Assembly (NCBI GenBank): GCA_004561555.1
Contig: SFVH01000014.1
Location: 1 to 33,884 of the forward strand
Reading direction: 5' to 3'
DNA: 33,884 nucleotides
Origin: a bacterium
Lineage (GTDB): Bacteria; Bacteroidota; Bacteroidia; Bacteroidales; Muribaculaceae
A program made the position numbers and the translations under genes. Shown one piece after another: positions 1-7,609 of the stretch (within the stretch, counting starts at the first letter, position 1; every line of letters begins with the position of its first letter). The notes beneath the pieces are model-generated. The model saw nothing but the letters and a program-made list of their open reading frames with translations, did no database searches and was not told where the DNA came from.

Positions 1-897
1 AGCGGCGATACCCAAGCGAGCACCGTTCATCAATGCCATCACATATTTAATCAAACCGAGCTTGCGAGAACCGCAGAGTTCAGCCTTTGCATTCTTAAAC
101 ACGAGCTCACAAGTGGGTGACCCTTTGATACCCATCTTGTTTTCGATGCGACGCACGGTGACTCCGCCATCGTTGCGGTCGTAGATAAACATCGACAAGC
201 CACGACCATCGTGACTACCCTCTTCAGAGCGTGCTAACACAAGAGCAATATGTCCGTCACCATTGGTGATGAAGCGCTTCACACCATTTAGACGCCATGT
301 ACCGTCGGCCTCATTAAATGTAGCCTTAAGCATCACTGCTTGCAAGTCGCTACCGGCATCCGGCTCGGTGAGGTCCATAGCCATCGTTTCGCCGAGGTTG
401 CACACACGGGGCAAGTAACGTTGACGTTGGTCTTCATCAGCAAATTCATAGATAGTTTCCGCACAGTCTTGCAACCCCCAAATATTCACAAATCCGGCAT
501 CAGCACGGCTCACCATGTCTGCTGCCATGATATAAGGCACGAGAGAGAAATTCAAGCCGCCGTAACGACGCGGGAGCGAAATGCCCATCAATCCCGCTTT
601 CACCAATGCGTCAAGATTCTTCTGTGTGCCTTTGGCATAAACCACGTGACCATCAACAACATGGGGACCTTCATGGTCAACATCCTCTGCGTTAGGAGCT
701 ACAATGTCACCGGAAATTTCGCCGGCTATTTCAAGCACTTTCTCATAAGAGTCCATAGCGTCGTCGAAGTCGAAAGGCGCATAGTCATATTTTTCAGCAT
801 CAGCAAAATTGCGTTCCTTCAATTCCACAATCTTACGCATCAAAGGATGGGTAAGATGATGCTTCAAGTCGGGGTTGTCATTATAAAAGTTAGCCAT
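1..897 (-). CDS. Acyl-CoA dehydrogenase, N-terminal 299 residues (cut by window edge)
   Basis: FAD-dependent acyl-CoA dehydrogenase, which oxidises acyl-CoA to enoyl-CoA and passes electrons to ETF. The reading frame is open from the ATG at 897 to the first base of the window, so the C-terminal part lies outside. The visible part holds the N-terminal helical domain and the start of the middle beta domain, with the family signature read as LTEPDAGSD (equivalent to the usual TEPxAGSD) and the stretch FITNGDGHIALVLARS. The last visible residues, LMNGARLGIAA, match the start of the C-terminal helical domain. Its ATG lies 2 bp past the etfA stop, so it is the third gene of an etfB-etfA-acd operon, and the neighbouring ETF is the obvious electron acceptor. 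Bacteroidetes relatives with this N-terminus are, from memory, about 570 residues long, so roughly half is present. The acyl chain-length preference cannot be read from the sequence. Confidence 0.93.
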   Translation of the reverse strand, partial: MANFYNDNPDLKHHLTHPLMRKIVELKERNFADAEKYDYAPFDFDDAMDSYEKVLEIAGEISGDIVAPNAEDVDHEGPHVVDGHVVYAKGTQKNLDALVKAGLMGISLPRRYGGLNFSLVPYIMAADMVSRADAGFVNIWGLQDCAETIYEFADEDQRQRYLPRVCNLGETMAMDLTEPDAGSDLQAVMLKATFNEADGTWRLNGVKRFITNGDGHIALVLARSEEGSHDGRGLSMFIYDRNDGGVTVRRIENKMGIKGSPTCELVFKNAKAELCGSRKLGLIKYVMALMNGARLGIAA

Positions 898-899
898 AA

Positions 900-1928
900 C
901 TACTTAGAATTTTTTTTGTAATACTTAATCAGAGCCGGAACCACTTCTTCCATGTCGCCTGTAATCACATAGTCGGCGATAGTATTAATCGGAGCATCCG
1001 GGTCGTTGTTGATTGAGATAATGATAGAGCTGTCTTGCATACCGGCAATGTGCTGGATTTGTCCGGAGATACCGCAAGCAATATACAATTTGGGATGAAC
1101 GGTGACACCGGTTTGCCCGATTTGACGCTCATGCTCTGTAAATCCGGCATCAACGGCAGCACGCGAAGCGCCCACCTCGCCACCGAGGGTTTCAGCCAAT
1201 TGATGGAGAAGCGCAAAATTCTCTTTACTGCCCACACCATAACCGCCGGCAACAATTATCGGCGAATTCTTGATGTTGATTTTCGATTTTGCAATATGGC
1301 GGTCAATAATCGACACTACATAATCGGTAGCCGGAACATAATCGTCGGCTTTAAGATTAACCACTTCGCCCTTATAGTCGGCATCAAAAATCTCTTTCTT
1401 CATCACGCCCTCACGCACAGTAGCCATTTGCGGACGACATTCCGGATTGACAATAGTGGCAACAATATTACCTCCAAAGGCAGGACGTATTTGATAGAGA
1501 AGATTGGTATACTCCTTCTTGGTCTTCGGGTCGGTATGGTTACCGATTTCAAGTGATGTACAGTCGGCAGTAAGACCGCTATGCAAGCACGACGACACAC
1601 GCGGACCGAGGTCGCGCCCTATCGACGAAGCACCCATCAGACACACCTGCGGCTTGATTTGCTTAAACAAATTGATTAACGCAGAAGCATGAGGGAGCGA
1701 TGTGTAAGGATAAAGACGCTTGTCTTCCATCTTGTATACCACATCAACACCATAAGGGAACAATTTATCTTCAATACCTTCCAAATTGTCGCCAAGCACA
1801 ATAGCTTCGAGCTTCACACCCAATTGAGTAGCCAATGAGCGACCTTTAGTCAGCAATTCAAGGCTGACATCAGCAATATTGCCATCTTCAAATTCGCAAT
1901 ATACTATGAGGTTATTATTATCAGTCAT
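900..1928 (-). CDS. etfA: Electron transfer flavoprotein, alpha subunit
   Basis: The alpha subunit of ETF carries the FAD that takes electrons from acyl-CoA dehydrogenases. The 342-residue protein has an N-terminal ETF domain (about 1-200) and a C-terminal FAD-binding domain (about 215-342). The latter contains AGGYGVGSKENF (227-238), the signature GQTGVTVHPKLYIACGISG (271-289) and the terminal INNDPDAPI stretch, all typical of EtfA. The length is normal for the family. It sits 33 bp downstream of etfB and 2 bp upstream of the acyl-CoA dehydrogenase, which implies a single transcript. The start at 1928 is the only one giving the full N-terminal domain. Confidence 0.96.
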   Translation of the reverse strand: MTDNNNLIVYCEFEDGNIADVSLELLTKGRSLATQLGVKLEAIVLGDNLEGIEDKLFPYGVDVVYKMEDKRLYPYTSLPHASALINLFKQIKPQVCLMGASSIGRDLGPRVSSCLHSGLTADCTSLEIGNHTDPKTKKEYTNLLYQIRPAFGGNIVATIVNPECRPQMATVREGVMKKEIFDADYKGEVVNLKADDYVPATDYVVSIIDRHIAKSKINIKNSPIIVAGGYGVGSKENFALLHQLAETLGGEVGASRAAVDAGFTEHERQIGQTGVTVHPKLYIACGISGQIQHIAGMQDSSIIISINNDPDAPINTIADYVITGDMEEVVPALIKYYKKNSK

Positions 1929-1961
1929 AATGAAAATTTCTTTTAAAAGTGAATGATTCGG

Positions 1962-2837
1962 CTATCCAATAGTATGGTTGGCAATAAGTTCTTTGACAAG
2001 GTCTTCCAAAGCGGCTTGGTCTTTACCATCCATACGCTTGCTCTCTTTAGCTTGGAACACTACATTTACAATACCTTTAACCTTTGTAGGCGAGCCGGCG
2101 AGACCAATTTGTTCGGGGTCGGCATCCACAAAAGCGGCACTCCATTCTTTCAGCTGAAGATAAGGGCGAGCATCGACAATAGCAGCAAGCTCCGGCTTCA
2201 TAGCTGCTTTCTCGCTGGGAGTAGCGGCAAATTTGTATTTCTGTACACGCTTGGCATTGCGCGGACGGCAATCGTCGGCAGAGCCGTTGACAGTAATCAC
2301 CAAAGGCAACGGAGCCTCAACGGTTTCAACACCGGCCTCAATGCGGCGAGTGACGGTGACCTTACCATCTGCTACCTTTTCGATTTTTTCGGCATAAGTA
2401 ACCTGTGGCAAGCCGAGTTTTTCAGCCACTTGAGGAGCAACCTGTGCGGTGTCGCCATCGATAGCTTGACGCCCGGCAATGATGAGGTCGAAATTGCCAT
2501 GCTTGCGGATGGCAGCCGACAGAGCATAAGAGGTGGCAAGAGTGTCGGCACCTGCAAAAGCACGGTCGGTGAGCACGATGCCTGTGTCGGCACCTCTAAA
2601 CATTGCTTCTCTAATAATCTCCGCAGCACGAGGAGGTCCCATAGTGAGGATTGTGATTGTAGTGTCAGGATTATTCTCCTTAATTTGTAGGGCTTGCTCT
2701 AATGCATTCAAGTCCTCGGGATTAAAAATCGCAGGCAGTGCCGCACGGTTTATTGTCCCGTCTTCTTTCATTGCATCTTTTCCTACATTTCGAGTGTCAG
2801 GCACTTGTTTTGCCAAGACAATAATGTTATATCCCAT
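1962..2837 (-). CDS. etfB: Electron transfer flavoprotein, beta subunit
   Basis: Partner of EtfA, forming the soluble ETF heterodimer. The 291-residue protein starts MGYNIIVLAKQVPDTRNV, the usual EtfB N-terminus. It contains the nucleotide-binding segments LTDRAFAGADTLATSYAL and AGRQAIDGDTAQVAPQ. These two segments resemble EtfB proteins of anaerobes in which the subunit may bind a second FAD for electron bifurcation, whereas classical EtfB binds AMP; I cannot decide this without an alignment. At 291 residues it is longer than the classical protein of about 250. It is the first gene of the etfB-etfA-acd operon. A convincing -7/-33 promoter was not seen in the 135 bp upstream, although the ROK kinase terminator lies there and separates the two units. 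Confidence 0.95.
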   Translation of the reverse strand: MGYNIIVLAKQVPDTRNVGKDAMKEDGTINRAALPAIFNPEDLNALEQALQIKENNPDTTITILTMGPPRAAEIIREAMFRGADTGIVLTDRAFAGADTLATSYALSAAIRKHGNFDLIIAGRQAIDGDTAQVAPQVAEKLGLPQVTYAEKIEKVADGKVTVTRRIEAGVETVEAPLPLVITVNGSADDCRPRNAKRVQKYKFAATPSEKAAMKPELAAIVDARPYLQLKEWSAAFVDADPEQIGLAGSPTKVKGIVNVVFQAKESKRMDGKDQAALEDLVKELIANHTIG

Positions 2838-2904
2838 AGTAGAAATTTTTGATTATTTATTCTAAAAATTATTCACATTTTCATCTTCATATCTTATATC
2901 AAAA

Positions 2905-2946
2905 AAAACGGCAAAAACGGACACACAATCGTGAGCCCGTTTTTTT
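2905..2946 (-). terminator. Rho-independent terminator of the ROK kinase gene
   Basis: Inverted repeat AAAAACGG (2913-2920) and CCGTTTTT (2937-2944), with a CAC/GTG inner stem. In minus-strand reading it is followed by a T-rich run (the complement of 2901-2917). It lies 27-68 bp past the ROK kinase stop and ahead of etfB, which also reads leftwards, so it insulates the two units. Confidence 0.65.
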
Positions 2947-2972
2947 GTTATTTTTTGATTTACGAGTCGGCA

Positions 2973-3956
2973 TTATTTCTTTATGTCGGCTGCTGCTTTA
3001 GCCTCCCAGCCGAGAGCACTTGCGCCAAGCACGGCGGCATCGCTTTCTTTGAGCTCGGAGAGCAACAATTTAACTTTGCCTTTAAATACCGGCATCGTAT
3101 TCTTTTCCATTGATTCCTTAAGAGGCTTCATCAACAAGTCGCCTGACTTTGCCAAACCGCCGAAAAGCACTATTGCTTCAGGGCTGGAGAAAGAAATAAA
3201 GTCGGCAAGCGCCTCACCGAGGATATTTCCGGTGAATTCAAAAATATCTTTTGCCATCTTGTCGCCTGCAATTGCTGCGTCATAAACATCTTTGGAGGTG
3301 ATTGAGTCGATGTCAAGAGCACGAAGTATCGACGGCTCACCGGCACGCGACTCCAGGAATTCGCGAGCTGTGCGTGCCACACCCGTAGCCGATGCATAGG
3401 TCTCCAAGCATCCGGTGCGACCACATCCACACATACGCCCGTTGTTGCGCTTCATAATCACGTGGCCAAGCTCTCCGGCAAAACCGTCATGGCCATACAC
3501 CATCTGACCATTAACCACGATACCGCTACCTACGCCGGTGCCCAACGTAATCATAATGAAATCTTTCATACCGCGAGCCACGCCATAGGTCATTTCGCCG
3601 ATAGCAGCAGCATTAGCGTCGTTAGTGATTGCTACGGGGATACCGAACTTGCTCGACACCAAGTCTGCCAAAGGTATCGGAGTGGGCCATGGGAGGTTTA
3701 CACCGTCAGCAATCTCTCCTGTAAAATAGTTTGCGTTAGGAGCACCGATACCGATACCGGCAATTTTATCTTCTGCGTCGGAAGCAACAATTAATTTTGA
3801 CAATTCGCCATGCAATTCTTCAATGTAATCATTGATGTTGGAATGTTTGCGAGTTTTGATTGAGCCGGTGGCTATTACAGTGCCACGAGCGTCTACTATA
3901 CCAAAGACGGTGTTTGTTCCACCTATGTCTATACCTACAACAAATGGTTTACTCAT
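2973..3956 (-). CDS. ROK-family sugar kinase, probable glucokinase
   Basis: ATP-dependent phosphorylation of glucose or a related hexose or N-acetylhexosamine in the cytoplasm. The 327-residue protein has the N-terminal phosphate loop GIDIGGTNT (8-16), the catalytic Asp in TNDANAAA (D113), the second phosphate motif LGTGVGSGI (138-146), and the ROK zinc site formed by H165 with CGCGRTGC (C176, C178, C183) followed by LET. Length and all key residues are normal for bacterial ROK glucokinases. It is a single-gene unit with a consensus promoter upstream and a terminator downstream. Substrate choice between glucose and N-acetylglucosamine or mannosamine cannot be fixed from sequence, so no symbol is given. 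Confidence 0.9.
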   Translation of the reverse strand: MSKPFVVGIDIGGTNTVFGIVDARGTVIATGSIKTRKHSNINDYIEELHGELSKLIVASDAEDKIAGIGIGAPNANYFTGEIADGVNLPWPTPIPLADLVSSKFGIPVAITNDANAAAIGEMTYGVARGMKDFIMITLGTGVGSGIVVNGQMVYGHDGFAGELGHVIMKRNNGRMCGCGRTGCLETYASATGVARTAREFLESRAGEPSILRALDIDSITSKDVYDAAIAGDKMAKDIFEFTGNILGEALADFISFSSPEAIVLFGGLAKSGDLLMKPLKESMEKNTMPVFKGKVKLLLSELKESDAAVLGASALGWEAKAAADIKK

Positions 3957-3990
3957 AATATGATTTTTAAGATAGTGAATTTTTATATCA

Positions 3991-4021
3991 CAAAATTATA
4001 AAATTAACTCCTAACGACAAA
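3991..4021 (-). promoter_or_regulatory. Bacteroidetes-type promoter of the ROK kinase gene
   Basis: Minus-strand reading gives TTTG (4021-4018), a 19 bp spacer, then TAATTTTG (3998-3991). This is a full match to the Bacteroidetes primary-sigma consensus TTTG-N19-20-TAnnTTTG. It leaves a leader of about 30 nt before the ATG at 3956. Confidence 0.75.
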
Positions 4022-4084
4022 AGAAAACTATCTTAAATTTCATTTCAAATGGTTGTTTTATTTGTTTTTAGGATTAAAGAACTT

Positions 4085-4237
4085 CTATTTTACTCGCAAA
4101 TTTCTGAATTTGCAATCTTTATCGCAACATGAACAACCTTTGTCACCTCGTTTTTTTAGTGTTCTCCATATGATAAATGCTATCAAAACCACAAAGATGA
4201 CTGCAATAATAATATATTGAATTAACTCGGATGCCAT
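4085..4237 (-). CDS. Tiny Cys-rich single-pass membrane protein (FeoB-associated-like)
   Basis: A 50-residue protein with one N-terminal membrane segment (about residues 5-24, QYIIIAVIFVVLIAFIIW), a basic stop-transfer RTLKKR, and a short cytoplasmic tail with four cysteines (CSCC at 35-38 and C42). This layout resembles the FeoB-associated Cys-rich membrane protein family (PF12669-like), but no feoB is nearby. The tail could bind iron or another soft metal, which is inference. It begins 2 bp after the NUDIX stop, so it is probably the last gene of the dsbD-mazG-topB-NUDIX unit. No terminator was clear in the 63 bp between its stop and the ROK promoter. Confidence 0.72.
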   Translation of the reverse strand: MASELIQYIIIAVIFVVLIAFIIWRTLKKRGDKGCSCCDKDCKFRNLRVK

Positions 4238-4239
4238 GA

Positions 4240-4761
4240 CTACCGTAATTTCAAAGCCCTTTTTAATTTGGAATACTCAATTTCAAAATTTGGTGTCAAC
4301 TTTCCACTGCCGAGAAGTCTTTCTATTTCTTCAAATGAGAAAAATCGCCCCTCGGAAATTTCGTCCTCGTCGACAGTAATATCTTCAGCTCGTGCTACAC
4401 ACTTGAAAGTATTGACCAATTCTCTCTCGACACTACTTTCAAAAATATAATCATATAGCTTTATAGGATTTACCACGTTTAACCCCAACTCTTCACACGC
4501 CTCTCTCACCAGCGCGTCATTAATAGTTTCGCCATAATCTACATGGCCGCCCACCGAAGTATCCCACCGACCCGGCTGGATGTCTTTTTTCAGCGACCTC
4601 TTCTGCAAAAAAAGATTTCCGGCGGCATCAAACACATGAAGATGCACAACCGGATGGAGCAACTTACTTCCCGAATGGCACTCTCTTCGAGATGCCTTTC
4701 CTATGATCTCTCCCCTCTCATTTACTACAGGGAACTCTTCAGAAAAATCAAGTACTGCCAT
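4240..4761 (-). CDS. NUDIX hydrolase
   Basis: Cleaves a nucleoside diphosphate linked to another moiety (X), or acts on a related diphosphate. The 173-residue protein has a perfect Nudix box: G72, x5, E78, x7, REACEELG (86-93), which provides the Mg-binding glutamates. The HPVVHLHVFDAAGNLFLQKR lead-in and the box position resemble the YfcD / IPP-isomerase-like NUDIX branch, so the substrate may not be a mutagenic nucleotide. Its ATG overlaps the topB stop codon by one base (TAATG) and its own stop is 2 bp from the tiny membrane protein. It is therefore translated from the same message, possibly by coupling. The specific substrate is unknown. Confidence 0.88.
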   Translation of the reverse strand: MAVLDFSEEFPVVNERGEIIGKASRRECHSGSKLLHPVVHLHVFDAAGNLFLQKRSLKKDIQPGRWDTSVGGHVDYGETINDALVREACEELGLNVVNPIKLYDYIFESSVERELVNTFKCVARAEDITVDEDEISEGRFFSFEEIERLLGSGKLTPNFEIEYSKLKRALKLR

Positions 4762-6803
4762 TATATCTTAAATTTCTTTTCAATAATCTTATTTAATTTA
4801 GCCGGAGAGGTATCTTCAGGAGCTTCGGTAAAGGGCAAAACAAATCTACAACCGGCAGCATAATCGCTGCAACCGAAGGCATTACGACCTTTGAGTATAT
4901 GCCCTTTTCCACACACAGGACATTTGATTTGACTAAGGCTTTTGATTGCAGGGCGACGTTTTTTCTTTTCTGCCGAGGATTTCTCCTTTACGACATCCTT
5001 CTTTTTGTCATCCGGCACTTCAATTTTATAGCCGCTATTATCATTAAGCACACCAATCACGATTTCGCGTATCAACATCTTCAGCTCATCAACAAATTGT
5101 GAAGCGCTATACTCCTTTCGTTCAATCTTCCGAAGCTTATTCTCCCACATACCGGTAAGTTTTGCCGACTTAAGCAGTTCCACCTTGATGGTATCAATCA
5201 GCGCCATCCCCGCCTCGGTGGCTTTAATCGACTTTCTTTCCTTACGGATATAACGACGTTTGAAGAGTGTCTCAATGATTGCCGCACGAGTAGAAGGGCG
5301 GCCTATGCCATTTTCCTTCATTGCCTCTCTCAACTCCTCATCGTCAACGAGTTTTCCGGCAGTTTCCATTGCACGTAGCAAGGTACCTTCAGTGTAATAC
5401 TTCGGAGGTTGTGTGGTTTTTTTCACGACCGACGGCTCATGGGGACCCGACTCGCCGATTTCAAAAATCGGCAATATTGCGTCGTCATCAGCATCTTTTT
5501 GTGCCACTTCCCCTTTTGTATACACATCGCGCCAACCATTCTTCACAATCTGCTTGCCGGAAGCTTTAAACTCGAAATGCTCCACATTTCCCACCACCGT
5601 GGTTTGGTCAAACTCACAGTCGGGATAGAAAGCAGCGATAAAACGACGTGCCACCAAGTCGTACACTCGTTTTTCTTCCGGCGACAATGTTGGCGATGGG
5701 GGCACATTGGTAGGGATAATCGCATGGTGGTCGGTGACTTTTGAATTATCAAATATTTTCTTTTGCTTAGGCAATTTTTTATCCAATAATGGCGCTACAA
5801 GAGCGGCATAAGGACGCATCGCTTGCAAAATGCCCGGAATCTTCGGATAAATATCTTCGCTAAGATAAGTGGTATCTACACGCGGATATGTAGTGAATTT
5901 CTTTTCGTAAAGCGACTGAATGAGCTGTAGTGTCATATCGGCAGAAAAGCTATAACGGCGGTCACACTCCACTTGTAGCGATGTCAAGTCAAACAACTTC
6001 GGAGCCGACTCCTTACCTCGCTTAGTGACACACGACTTAATCACAAACGGTTTGCCCTTTATCTGAGCCACTACTTCATCTGCAGCTTCCGGCGTTGAAA
6101 ACCTACCCTTTGTGGAAGCGAAATCTACATTACGATATTTCGTTTTGATTTCCCAAAAATCTTCGGGCACAAAACCATCAATCTCCCGCTGTCGCTGCAC
6201 TATCAACGCTAATGTGGGTGTCTGCACCCTTCCCACCGACAGCACCCCCTTTCCGGAGGAGTATTTCAGGGTGAACAAGCGAGTGGCATTAATGCCCAGA
6301 ATCCAGTCGCCGATGGCTCGAGAAAGCCCGGCATAATATAGGCTGTCAAACTCTTTTTGGTCCTTCAAATTGTCAAATCCGGCACGGATGCTTTCGTCGG
6401 TAAGCGACGAAATCCATAGCCGTTTCACAGGCTTTGTCAAGCATTTAGCTTTCTGCATCACCCATCGCTGTATCAATTCGCCCTCTTGCCCGGCGTCACC
6501 GCAGTTTACAATCTCATCAGCAGATTGAAACAGAGATTCAATCACCTTAAATTGCTTCTCTATCCCGGCATCGCTGATAAGCTTAATCCCGAATTTCGGA
6601 GGCAACATCGGCAAGGTGCTTAAATTCCACGAACGCCAACCATCGGTATAATCATGAGGGTCTTTGAGACAACAAAGATGCCCGAAAGTCCAGGTGATTT
6701 GATAGCCATTACCTTCATAATAACCGTCACGACGCACCGACGCGCCAAGGATTTGAGCTATGTCCTTAGCCACGCTCGGTTTTTCTGTGATGCAAACAAT
6801 CAT
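4761..6803 (-). CDS. topB: DNA topoisomerase III (type IA)
   Basis: Relaxes negative supercoils and decatenates DNA through a 5'-phosphotyrosine intermediate. The 680-residue protein opens with the TOPRIM strand MIVCITEKPSVAK, containing the catalytic Glu (E7). The second TOPRIM motif reads GDAGQEGELIQ (102-112), so the usual DxDxE triad is D103-A-G105-Q-E107, with glycine in place of the second Asp. The active-site Tyr is in TTYPRVDTTYLS (Y306). A C-terminal zinc ribbon has four cysteines (C628, C631, C645, C652). The start is the only one giving the intact TOPRIM strand. It begins 14 bp after mazG and runs into the NUDIX gene by a one-base overlap. A chromosomal role is likely because no conjugation genes are nearby. 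Confidence 0.93.
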   Translation of the reverse strand: MIVCITEKPSVAKDIAQILGASVRRDGYYEGNGYQITWTFGHLCCLKDPHDYTDGWRSWNLSTLPMLPPKFGIKLISDAGIEKQFKVIESLFQSADEIVNCGDAGQEGELIQRWVMQKAKCLTKPVKRLWISSLTDESIRAGFDNLKDQKEFDSLYYAGLSRAIGDWILGINATRLFTLKYSSGKGVLSVGRVQTPTLALIVQRQREIDGFVPEDFWEIKTKYRNVDFASTKGRFSTPEAADEVVAQIKGKPFVIKSCVTKRGKESAPKLFDLTSLQVECDRRYSFSADMTLQLIQSLYEKKFTTYPRVDTTYLSEDIYPKIPGILQAMRPYAALVAPLLDKKLPKQKKIFDNSKVTDHHAIIPTNVPPSPTLSPEEKRVYDLVARRFIAAFYPDCEFDQTTVVGNVEHFEFKASGKQIVKNGWRDVYTKGEVAQKDADDDAILPIFEIGESGPHEPSVVKKTTQPPKYYTEGTLLRAMETAGKLVDDEELREAMKENGIGRPSTRAAIIETLFKRRYIRKERKSIKATEAGMALIDTIKVELLKSAKLTGMWENKLRKIERKEYSASQFVDELKMLIREIVIGVLNDNSGYKIEVPDDKKKDVVKEKSSAEKKKRRPAIKSLSQIKCPVCGKGHILKGRNAFGCSDYAAGCRFVLPFTEAPEDTSPAKLNKIIEKKFKI

Positions 6804-6817
6804 ACTGACACAAAAAC

Positions 6818-7609
6818 TTATTTCTGCTCCGAGAGTTTAGCTTCATTCCACAAAGCGTCCATCTCCGGCAATGTCATTTTTCTCAAATCCGCACCCCTCT
6901 CACGAGCTGCTGTTTCTATATGATTAAATCGGCTGACAAACTTGCGATTGGTGTGTTCTAAAGCATTATCGGCATTAATTTTGTAAAGTCGAGCCACATT
7001 AACCAAGCTGAAGAGCAAATCGCCAAATTCTGCCGACCTATCAGCGTCTTCACCAGAAAGCAATTCATGCTCAAATTCCGACAACTCTTCTTTCACCTTA
7101 GCCCATACGTCTTCTTTCTTCTCCCAGTCGAATCCGTAGTTAGCCACTTTTTCTTGAATTCTTTCCGCCTTAATAAGCGAAGGCAAAGCCTTAGGCACCC
7201 CGTCGAGCACACTCTTATTTCCATTCTTTTCCTTCAGTTTGATTTGCTCCCAATTTTGCTCCACAGTGTGAGCATCATCAGCTTTCACCTCTCCGTAGAT
7301 ATGAGGATGGCGGAAAATCAGTTTTCCTCGAAGCGAATCACACACATCAGCGATATCAAATCTATCTTGCTCGTCGGCAATTTTCGAATAAAACAACACA
7401 TGGAGAAGCACATCACCAAGCTCCTTACGAATATCATCAATGTCATCGGCTTGAAGAGCATTACTCAATTCATACACCTCCTCAATGGTATTCGTACGCA
7501 AACTCTCGTTGGTTTGCTTTCTATCCCATGGGCATTTCTCTCGCAATTCTTCGACAACATCCATCAATTTGCCGAATGCTTCAAGACGTTGTTGCTTACT
7601 ATTACTCAT
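6818..7609 (-). CDS. mazG: Nucleoside triphosphate pyrophosphohydrolase MazG
   Basis: Hydrolyses nucleoside triphosphates to monophosphates and PPi, a house-cleaning and stringent-response-linked activity. Two MazG domains are visible in 263 residues. The first has CPWDRKQT, the metal-binding EEVYE and KELGDVLLHVLFYS. The second has ELSEFEHEL and AEFGDLLFSLVNVARLY. The start is taken at 7609 (MSNSKQQRLEAFGK), not at an upstream ATG at 7642. This start gives a normal family N-terminus and overlaps the dsbD stop by only 8 bases in ATGAGTAA, a typical translational-coupling arrangement. topB follows after 14 bp. Confidence 0.92.
   Translation of the reverse strand: MSNSKQQRLEAFGKLMDVVEELREKCPWDRKQTNESLRTNTIEEVYELSNALQADDIDDIRKELGDVLLHVLFYSKIADEQDRFDIADVCDSLRGKLIFRHPHIYGEVKADDAHTVEQNWEQIKLKEKNGNKSVLDGVPKALPSLIKAERIQEKVANYGFDWEKKEDVWAKVKEELSEFEHELLSGEDADRSAEFGDLLFSLVNVARLYKINADNALEHTNRKFVSRFNHIETAARERGADLRKMTLPEMDALWNEAKLSEQK

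Noticed and set aside
340..921. A 193-codon plus-strand frame opposite the acyl-CoA dehydrogenase
   Set aside because: It is a shadow of the dehydrogenase and the end of etfA, with no promoter and no known domain.
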